From Gammaproteobacteria bacterium (GTDB lineage: Bacteria; Pseudomonadota; Gammaproteobacteria; Thiohalospirales; Thiohalospiraceae): DNA of 10,738 bases. Positions 5,220 through 10,738 of this stretch are shown here, piece by piece. The first letter of the stretch is position 1, and the number at the start of each line of letters is the position of its first letter. The stretch lies in the NCBI GenBank assembly GCA_011322575.1, contig DRMK01000111.1:1-10738 (forward strand), read 5' to 3'. Made by a program: the position numbers and the translations under genes. The notes under the pieces were generated by a model. The model was not told the origin of the DNA and made no database searches. It worked only from the letters and a program-made list of their open reading frames with translations.

Positions 5220-7826
5220 ATGACCAGAGAAAAGCGCAGCCGGAAGGCGACCGATGACTTTGGACGGCAGGAGGTGGAGAGGACCCTGCGGGATCTGCGC
5301 ACCGGCATCGAAGAGGGGCTGAGTGAAGAGGAGGCGCAGCGCCGCCTCGTCCGCTATGGATACAACGAGATCGCGGAGAGGGAGGAGCCGCTCTGGCACA
5401 GGTTGCTGCGGCGTTTCTGGGGCCCCATTCCCTGGATGATCGAGATTGCGGCCATCCTCTCCGCCATGGTTCGCAAGTGGGAAGATCTCGTCATCATCAC
5501 CATCATGCTGCTGGTGAATGCGGCGCTGGATTTCTTCCAGGAGCATCGCGCGCTCAATGCCCTGAAGGCGCTCAAGCAGCGTCTGGCTACGGAGGTGATC
5601 GTACTGCGCAATGGCGGCTTCCGCACCATTCCCGCCCGCGAGCTGGTTCCGGGCGACATCGTCAAGATCAAGATAGGTGACATCGTGCCGGCGGACGTGC
5701 AGCTGGTGCAGGGGGACTATCTGCTGGTGGATCAGGCCGCGCTTACCGGCGAGTCACTGCCGGTGAGCAAGAAGCGCGGGGAGGTGGCCTACGCCAACAC
5801 CATAGCCAAGCAGGGCGAAATGCTGGCGGTGGTGGTCAATACCGGCCCCAGCACCAACTTCCATTCGGTGGTGGCGCTGGTGGCCAGGGCAGGTCTGGAG
5901 GAGCGCAGCCACTTCCAGAAGATGGTGATTCAGATCGGCAACTACCTCATCATCATCACCCTCGTGCTGGTGGTGCTGATCGTCATGGTGGCGCTGTTCC
6001 GCAATGAGCCCTTCATCGAGATTGCCCGTTTCGCCATGGTGCTTGCGGTGGCCGCTATACCGGTAGCCCTGCCGGCGGTGCTGTCGGTGACCATGGCGGT
6101 GGGGGCGGTCAACCTGGCGCGGCGCAAGGCCATCGTCAGCCGCCTGACCGCCATCGAGGAGCTGGCGGGGGTGGATGTGTTCTGCTCCGACAAGACCGGT
6201 ACCCTGACCAGAAACGAGATGCGCGTGGCGGCTCCGCTCACGCTGGGCGATCACAAGGAGCGGGAGCTGTTTCTGGTCGCCGCGCTGGCCTCGCGGCTGG
6301 AGAACCGCGACCCCATCGAGCTGCCCGTTTTCCACTACATAGACGAACACTTTCCGGATCTGGAGTGGCGCGCCTGGCGCCAGCTGGAGTTCGCCCCCTT
6401 CGATCCGGTGCGCAAGCGTACCGAGGCGGTGGTGGAGAAAGAGGGGCGGCGCTTCGTTGCGGTAAAGGGGGCGGCCCAGGTGCTGCTCGAGATGGCGGAG
6501 CTGCCGGAGCGCGAGGCGCAGAGCGTAAACCAGATGGTGGACCTGCTGGCCTCCAAGGGGTACCGCACCCTTGCGGTGGGGCGGCAGGAGGATGGCAGGC
6601 CGCTGGAGCTGGTGGGGCTGATCCCGCTTTACGATCCGCCGCGCCCCGATTCCGCCCAGGTGATAGCGGAGATGCGCGGCAACGGAGTGGTGGTGAAGAT
6701 GGTGACCGGCGACAACAGCGCCATCGCCAGGGAGATCGGCCGGCTGCTCGGGCTGAAGCAGCGCACCATGAACTCCAGTCAGCTGTCCGGCAGCGCCGGC
6801 AGCGAGCTGCTGCGCCTTACCGAAGCACTGGCCGGCGCCATCTATCTGCGGCTCAAGCCGGAAGTGTCCCGCAAGGAGGCGCGGCGCTTCGCCAGCCAGG
6901 TGCTGGATACGGTGGGAGAGATGTTCGACACCAGCCTGCTGGAGCGCGAGTTTCTCCACACCCACGAGTCGGCCATCATCGAGATGATCGAGGAGGTAGA
7001 CATCTTCGCAGAGGTGGTGCCGGAAGACAAATACCGCATCGTCGATACCCTGCAGAAAGGTGGCCACATCGTGGCGATGACCGGTGACGGCGTGAACGAT
7101 GCCCCGGCGCTGCGCAAGGCCGACTGCGGTATTGCGGTCGCCAACGCCACCGACGCGGCACGGGCCGCGGGGGACATCATCCTCACCGCCCCCGGCCTGG
7201 ATGTGATCAACGAGGCGCTCAAGCAGGCCCGGATCACCTTCGAGCGGATGAAGAGCTACGCCATCTTCCGCATCGCGGAGACCATCCGCATCATCCTGTT
7301 CATGGCGTTGAGCATCGTGGTGTTCGATTTCTATCCCCTTACCGCCCTCATGATCATCCTGCTGGCGCTGCTCAACGACATCCCCATCCTGGCCATCGCC
7401 TACGACCGCACCAAGGTGGACAAGCGGCCGGTGCGCTGGAAGATGCCGGAGTTGCTGACGGTGGCCACCGTGCTGGGGATCAGCGGGGTGGTCTCCTCCT
7501 TTTTGCTGTTTTACCTGCTGCGCAGGGCGGGTTTCGCGGAGGAGATGATTCAGAGCCTCCTGTTCCTGAAGCTGATCATCGCCGGACACAGCACCCTCTA
7601 CATCACCCGCGTGGATGGCTGGTTCTGGCAGCGCCCCTTTCCCGCGCCCCTGCTGTTCTTCGCCACCTTCGGTACCGAGATCCTGGGCACACTGATCGCG
7701 GTATATGGTTTTCTCATCACCCCCGTAGGCTGGGAGTATGCCGCCTGGATGTGGGGCTACGCCCTGGCCTGGTTCCTGTTCAACGATGCGATGAAGATGG
7801 CGACCTACCGCTTTCTTCGCCGCTGA
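5220..7826 (+). CDS. P3A-type proton-translocating P-type ATPase (plasma-membrane H+-ATPase family)
   Basis: An 868-residue ATP-driven cation pump of the plasma membrane. It has the full P-type order: actuator TGES (176-179), M4 motif PVALP (281-285), phosphorylation site DKTGTLT with D324, nucleotide-domain KGAA (416-419), TGDN (496-499) and hinge TGDGVNDAP (621-629). PVALPAVLSVTMAVGA and the overall pattern match the P3A H+-ATPases related to fungal/plant Pma and archaeal homologues, so proton export is the likely activity. Membrane helices: M1-M2 about 66-105, M3-M4 about 239-297, and a C-terminal set from about 683 on. Between TGDN and the PEDKYRIV segment (601-608) there are about 100 residues, roughly 50 more than I recall in simple archaeal homologues. 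The C-terminal autoinhibitory tail of fungal/plant enzymes is absent. The start has AGGTGA six bases upstream. It begins an operon with the helical and UbiB-like genes. Confidence 0.93.
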   Translation: MTREKRSRKATDDFGRQEVERTLRDLRTGIEEGLSEEEAQRRLVRYGYNEIAEREEPLWHRLLRRFWGPIPWMIEIAAILSAMVRKWEDLVIITIMLLVNAALDFFQEHRALNALKALKQRLATEVIVLRNGGFRTIPARELVPGDIVKIKIGDIVPADVQLVQGDYLLVDQAALTGESLPVSKKRGEVAYANTIAKQGEMLAVVVNTGPSTNFHSVVALVARAGLEERSHFQKMVIQIGNYLIIITLVLVVLIVMVALFRNEPFIEIARFAMVLAVAAIPVALPAVLSVTMAVGAVNLARRKAIVSRLTAIEELAGVDVFCSDKTGTLTRNEMRVAAPLTLGDHKERELFLVAALASRLENRDPIELPVFHYIDEHFPDLEWRAWRQLEFAPFDPVRKRTEAVVEKEGRRFVAVKGAAQVLLEMAELPEREAQSVNQMVDLLASKGYRTLAVGRQEDGRPLELVGLIPLYDPPRPDSAQVIAEMRGNGVVVKMVTGDNSAIAREIGRLLGLKQRTMNSSQLSGSAGSELLRLTEALAGAIYLRLKPEVSRKEARRFASQVLDTVGEMFDTSLLEREFLHTHESAIIEMIEEVDIFAEVVPEDKYRIVDTLQKGGHIVAMTGDGVNDAPALRKADCGIAVANATDAARAAGDIILTAPGLDVINEALKQARITFERMKSYAIFRIAETIRIILFMALSIVVFDFYPLTALMIILLALLNDIPILAIAYDRTKVDKRPVRWKMPELLTVATVLGISGVVSSFLLFYLLRRAGFAEEMIQSLLFLKLIIAGHSTLYITRVDGWFWQRPFPAPLLFFATFGTEILGTLIAVYGFLITPVGWEYAAWMWGYALAWFLFNDAMKMATYRFLRR

Positions 7827-7884
7827 GTGGGGAATGGGGTGCTACAGTTACAGGTAGATTCGCGGCAACAGGAGGTTCAATACC

Positions 7885-8550
7885 ATGGTGGAAAACAGAG
7901 AGAACGGCCTCGACGAACTGCGTGACACGGTACGCAGGAGCGTGGAGGAGAAACGGGATATTCAGGCAGAGGTACGGGAGATAACCCTGAAGGCGCTGGG
8001 AGAGAGGGAGCTAGACAGGAACCGCATCCGGGCAGTGGCCGAGGCGGTGATGCAGGGAGCCGGAGAGGCGCTGGAGAGGGAGAGCGAGCAGCTGAAGAGG
8101 GGGCTCGGCGAGGCGGCCGCCGGTCTGGAGGAGGCGCTGATAAAGGCGGCGGACGCCCTCCGGTTGGCGATCGAGGAGGCGGCGGGCCGGGTGAACGAGT
8201 TCAGCACCGGCGATCTGAAACGCTCGCTGGACGATCTGGACAACCTGGAGGCTGTTTTCCTGGAGGCCCTGCAGCGCGCCGCCAAGGGCGGTGGAGAGAT
8301 GGTCAGGACCATAATGGGGGAGATGGCCTCCCACGCCCGCAACAGTGGTACCAGCGTGGGGCAGCATGTGGCCCGCAACATGGAGCAGCTGCACAACCGC
8401 ATGCGGGAGCTGGGCACGGAGACCGCGGGGGCGGGGGAGGAGGCGGCCAACCGTATCGGGCAGGTTGCGCGGGGCATCCTGGCCGGCGTGGCTGGAACCC
8501 TGCTCCACATCGCGGAGGGGGACCGGCGGCAGCGGGACGGCCGCTCCTGA
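7885..8550 (+). CDS. Helical (coiled-coil/amphipathic) protein of unknown function
   Basis: A 221-residue protein, almost entirely alpha-helical and rich in Ala, Glu, Arg and Gly, with no signal peptide. Residues 10-105 look like amphipathic or coiled-coil helices. A more specific middle part (STGDLKRSLDDLDNLEAVFLEAL, about 107-129) is followed by another helical stretch, and a short hydrophobic segment (GILAGVAGTLLHIA, 197-210) lies near the C-terminus and could touch a membrane. It resembles, from memory only, an uncharacterised proteobacterial family labelled DUF6781; this was not verified. The ATG has a strong GGAGG nine bases upstream. The stop shares a base with the UbiB-like start (TGATG), so the two proteins are probably made together and may act on the same membrane or partner. 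A phasin-like or scaffold role is possible but unproven. Confidence 0.8.
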   Translation: MVENRENGLDELRDTVRRSVEEKRDIQAEVREITLKALGERELDRNRIRAVAEAVMQGAGEALERESEQLKRGLGEAAAGLEEALIKAADALRLAIEEAAGRVNEFSTGDLKRSLDDLDNLEAVFLEALQRAAKGGGEMVRTIMGEMASHARNSGTSVGQHVARNMEQLHNRMRELGTETAGAGEEAANRIGQVARGILAGVAGTLLHIAEGDRRQRDGRS

Positions 8551-10235
8551 TGTTCCGGGAGACGCTGGGTGCGGCCCGGGATCTGGGCCGCCTGCACGAT
8601 ATCGCCTCGATACTCATCCGGCACGGCATGGGGGAGTTGGTGCGCCGTCTCGGCATCGGGCGGTTTCTGGAGCAGGCGGGAAGAATCCTTCACTGGAAGG
8701 AGGAGCGGGATTCCGACCGGATCACCACCCCCCAGCGCGTGCGCAACATGCTGCAGGAGCTCGGACCCACCTTTGTCAAGCTGGGGCAGGTGATGGCGAC
8801 GCGGGTGGATCTGTTCCCCCCGGAGTGGATCGAGGAGTTCGAGAAGCTGCAGGACGAGGTTCCGCCGGTCCCTTATGAAAAGATCCGGGCGCAACTGGTG
8901 GAGGATCTGGGAGCGCCGCCGGAGGAGATATTCGCTCACCTGGAGGAGGAAGCGCTGGCCGCCGCCTCCATCGCCCAAGTGCATCGCGCGCAGCTTGCCG
9001 ATGGCAGCCTGGTGGTGCTCAAGATTCGCCGGCCGGGGATAGAGAAGGTGGTGGAGGCGGATCTGCGCCTGCTGGCCCGCTTTGCCGAGATTGCGGAGGC
9101 GGAGGCTCCCGAACTGCGGCGCTACCATCCGGTGCAGATGGTGCGCCGGTTCAGCCGCTCGCTGCGCCGGGAACTGGATCTGGAGAACGAGTCGCGGGCG
9201 GCGGAGCGGGTGGCCGCCAATCTCTCTCGACAGGAATGGATCGTCATTCCGCGCATCTATTGGCAGTGGAGCGGCAAGCGGCTCAACGTGCAGCAGTACA
9301 TAGAGGGCATACCGGCACGGAACCTGGAGGCCGTCGAGGCGGCCGGGCTGGATCGTTCCCTGCTGGCCCGGCGCGGTGTCAAGGCCATGCTGCAGATGAC
9401 GCTGGTGGATGGTTTCTTCCATGCCGATCCCCACCAGGGGAACCTGTTCTACTTGCCGGACAACCGGATCGCCCTGATCGATTTCGGCATGACCGGAACT
9501 CTCTCCCGGATCCGGCGCCAGCAGGTGGCGGACCTGCTCTACGGCCTCATGATGCGGGAGACCGAGCAGGTCATCGATGTGCTGCAGGAGTGGGCCGGAG
9601 CAGCCAACACCATCGACACCGATCGTCTCGGTGACGAGCTGGAGGCGTTTCTCGACTCCTACCACGGGCTCTCCCTGGAGCAGCTGGACTTCGGCGCCAT
9701 GCTGGGTGATCTGATGGCGCTGTTCCGCGACCACCAGCTCACTCTGCCACCCGATCTCTCCATGCTGCTGAAGGCGTTTATCTCCCTGGACGGCCTGGGG
9801 CGCAAGCTTGATCCGGGGTTTAACATCGTCGCGGAGATAACACCGTTTCTACAGCGCCTGATACTAAAGCGCTACCTGCCCTCCAGCCTGGTGAAGCAGG
9901 GCTGGAGCAATCTCTCCAGCGGTTTCGACATGCTGACCGGCCTGCCAAGGGATGTCCGACGGCTGCTGCGCATGGCGCGGCGCGGGGCGCTGCAGGTCCA
10001 TGTGGACGTTACCCGCCTGGACCACTTTGGTCACCAGCTGGATCGTGCAGCCAGCCGCCTGTCGGTGGGGATGGTGACGGCCGCCCTCATCATCGGCACC
10101 TCCATCGTCATGACCGCGCCTGATAGCGGCCCCTCGGTGATGGGGTACTCCCTGTTTGTGCTGCTGGGGTTTGGCGCAGCGGTCACTGGCTGCATCTGGC
10201 TGTGGTTCTCGATCTGGCGCGGCAAACGGGAGTGA
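8550..10235 (+). CDS. UbiB/ABC1/ADCK-family atypical kinase
   Basis: A 561-residue protein with every signature of the UbiB family: the KxGQ motif (VKLGQ, K77-Q80) in the N-terminal extension, the Ala-rich loop AAASIAQVH (137-145) in place of a glycine-rich loop, a catalytic lysine in VVLKIRRPG (K158), the ExD motif RELD (E208, D210), HADPHQGN (291-298) and the metal-binding DFG (311-313). Two C-terminal transmembrane helices (about 507-522 and 533-554) match E. coli UbiB. Family members are membrane-associated ATPases or kinases that support ubiquinone biosynthesis or lipid handling. Here the gene is not beside ubiE/ubiJ but follows a P-type ATPase and a helical protein, starting within TGATG of the latter. 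That suggests an accessory ABC1-type paralogue and not the housekeeping UbiB, though either is possible. No clear terminator follows. Confidence 0.92.
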   Translation: MFRETLGAARDLGRLHDIASILIRHGMGELVRRLGIGRFLEQAGRILHWKEERDSDRITTPQRVRNMLQELGPTFVKLGQVMATRVDLFPPEWIEEFEKLQDEVPPVPYEKIRAQLVEDLGAPPEEIFAHLEEEALAAASIAQVHRAQLADGSLVVLKIRRPGIEKVVEADLRLLARFAEIAEAEAPELRRYHPVQMVRRFSRSLRRELDLENESRAAERVAANLSRQEWIVIPRIYWQWSGKRLNVQQYIEGIPARNLEAVEAAGLDRSLLARRGVKAMLQMTLVDGFFHADPHQGNLFYLPDNRIALIDFGMTGTLSRIRRQQVADLLYGLMMRETEQVIDVLQEWAGAANTIDTDRLGDELEAFLDSYHGLSLEQLDFGAMLGDLMALFRDHQLTLPPDLSMLLKAFISLDGLGRKLDPGFNIVAEITPFLQRLILKRYLPSSLVKQGWSNLSSGFDMLTGLPRDVRRLLRMARRGALQVHVDVTRLDHFGHQLDRAASRLSVGMVTAALIIGTSIVMTAPDSGPSVMGYSLFVLLGFGAAVTGCIWLWFSIWRGKRE

Positions 10236-10419
10236 CTCTGGATTCCAACTACGTGTTCCTAATACCACTCCACCTTATGCGCGTTGCTCCCGGGAAACTC
10301 TGATCGGGATTTGGTACCGAAGCCCCTTAACCGATCTGGTATTCGGAACTTTTATTTGGTACTTGAAATGAAGGCCCGCCGGATCCATGTAAATGTGGAG
10401 ACGCCAACGGCAGGAAAGG
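10236..10419. repeat. Intergenic region with diverged direct and inverted copies of a TGGTA/GGAAC motif
   Basis: These 184 bases hold no gene. Three loosely spaced direct copies run ATTTGGTACCGAA (10309-10321), ATCTGGTATTCGGAA (10334-10348) and ATTTGGTACTTGAA (10354-10367). GTTCCTAATACCA (10255-10267) is the inverted counterpart of TGGTATTCGGAAC (10337-10349), matching at 12 of 13 positions. The stretch is more AT-rich than its neighbours. It may be a remnant of a dispersed intergenic repeat, or a set of regulator sites upstream of the stress gene. Confidence 0.45.
10363..10393 (+). promoter_or_regulatory. Weak candidate promoter for the stress-type gene
   Basis: TTGAAA (10363-10368) is followed after about 19 bp by TGTAAA (10388-10393), giving a plausible but loose sigma-70 pair some 30 bases before the start codon at 10420. 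It overlaps the end of the last repeat copy. The spacing is longer than optimal, so this is only a candidate. Confidence 0.25.
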
Positions 10420-10738
10420 ATGAGCATCATACTCGCCGCGATCTTTGACGACCCCCAGCGCGCCACGCGGGTGGCCGAGCAGCTGATTGAGCATGACTTC
10501 CCCATGGACAGGATCTCCATTCTGCGCCATGCGGGGGGAGTGGGGGATGATTTCCTCGGCGTATCCTACGAGAGCGAGCGCGAGCGCCTCAGGTTCTGGG
10601 GCGAACAGGGCGCCGTCTGGGGAGCGCTGGGAGGACTGCTGGCCGGGGCCATGGGGTTGTTCCTGGTTCCCGGAGTCGGGCCCCTGCTGGTGCTTGGCCC
10701 CTTCGTGGATGCCATTGCCGGAGCAGTGGCGGGGGGAG
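10420..10738 (+). CDS. Stress-type protein with a glycine-rich hydrophobic segment (3' truncated by the window)
   Basis: The first 106 residues are visible and the frame is still open at the window edge. The N-terminus (MSIILAAIFDDPQRATRVAEQLIEHDFPMDRISIL) has the strand-helix-strand pattern of the YflT / general-stress-protein 17M-like domain, in which a short strand precedes a helix running from DDPQRA to LIEHDF. After an acidic linker (YESERERLRFWGE) comes a glycine/alanine-rich hydrophobic stretch (GAVWGALGGLLAGAMGLFLV, then PGVGPLLVLGPFVDAIAGAVAGG) that looks like a glycine-zipper membrane or membrane-inserting region. The start ATG has AGGAAAGG directly upstream. It lies 184 bp after the UbiB-like gene in the same direction and may have its own promoter. 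The biochemical role is unknown; a stress or envelope link is inferred from the domain and the neighbours. Confidence 0.75.
   Translation, partial: MSIILAAIFDDPQRATRVAEQLIEHDFPMDRISILRHAGGVGDDFLGVSYESERERLRFWGEQGAVWGALGGLLAGAMGLFLVPGVGPLLVLGPFVDAIAGAVAGG

Noticed and set aside
5754..7589. 611-residue open frame on the minus strand
   Set aside because: It is antisense to the P-type ATPase and its His/Gln-rich, low-complexity translation is the usual shadow of a GC-rich gene.
7962..9734. 590-residue open frame on the minus strand
   Set aside because: It lies opposite the helical and UbiB-like genes, both strongly supported by motifs and starts. Its translation has no recognisable domain.
10275..10530. 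Minus-strand open frames of 67-81 residues at the repeat region
   Set aside because: They run through the repeats and the coding start of the stress gene with no ribosome-binding site or recognisable domain.
1..10738. CRISPR array, tRNA, transposon or phage elements
   Set aside because: No regularly spaced identical repeats, cloverleaf-like genes, transposase motifs or terminal inverted repeats with target duplications were seen.

Overview
The window is GC-rich, densely packed bacterial chromosome. GTG and TTG starts are used, several genes overlap by 1-4 bases, and Shine-Dalgarno sequences are clear. Gene content (CspA-type cold-shock protein, dCache-HAMP receptor, Roadblock/LC7 protein, UbiB-family kinase) fits a proteobacterium, most likely a gammaproteobacterium. 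No rRNA or single-copy marker is present, so this is an inference. No tRNA, CRISPR array, transposase, phage gene or plasmid function was found.

Layout. (1) 1-2004, + strand: a signalling-type cluster. It holds the 3' end of an unidentified gene, a Roadblock/LC7-like protein that overlaps it by four bases, and a membrane dCache-HAMP sensor that stops right after HAMP with no output domain. (2) 2005-2757, + strand: an RNA-binding pair. A cold-shock protein with a TATAAT box and a leader of about 120 nt is followed by a strong intrinsic terminator and then, 27 bp later, by an RRM protein with a TTG start and no visible promoter of its own. (3) 2708-5133, - strand: a two-gene nucleotide operon, AMP phosphorylase (archaeal DeoA type) followed by a PRPP synthetase with archaeal-like motifs. 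The two overlap as GTGA, and the PRPP synthetase gene overlaps the RRM gene tail to tail by 50 bp. (4) 5220-10235, + strand: a three-gene operon of a P3A-type proton ATPase with an enlarged cytoplasmic segment, a helical protein of unknown function, and a UbiB/ABC1 atypical kinase with two C-terminal membrane helices. (5) 10236-10738: a short intergenic region with diverged repeats of a TTTGGTA/GGAAC motif, then the start of a stress-type protein with a glycine-rich hydrophobic segment, cut by the window edge.

How the parts may work together. PRPP synthetase makes AMP, and AMP phosphorylase consumes AMP, so the minus-strand pair probably links AMP/ribose salvage to PRPP supply. Cold-shock proteins can act as antiterminators, so the terminator between the csp and RRM genes may be a regulated read-through point. 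The ATPase, helical protein and UbiB-like kinase look like one envelope or energy-stress operon, with the partial stress protein as a possible neighbour. The Roadblock and Cache-HAMP genes look like part of a small-GTPase-linked sensing module whose remaining genes would lie upstream of the window.
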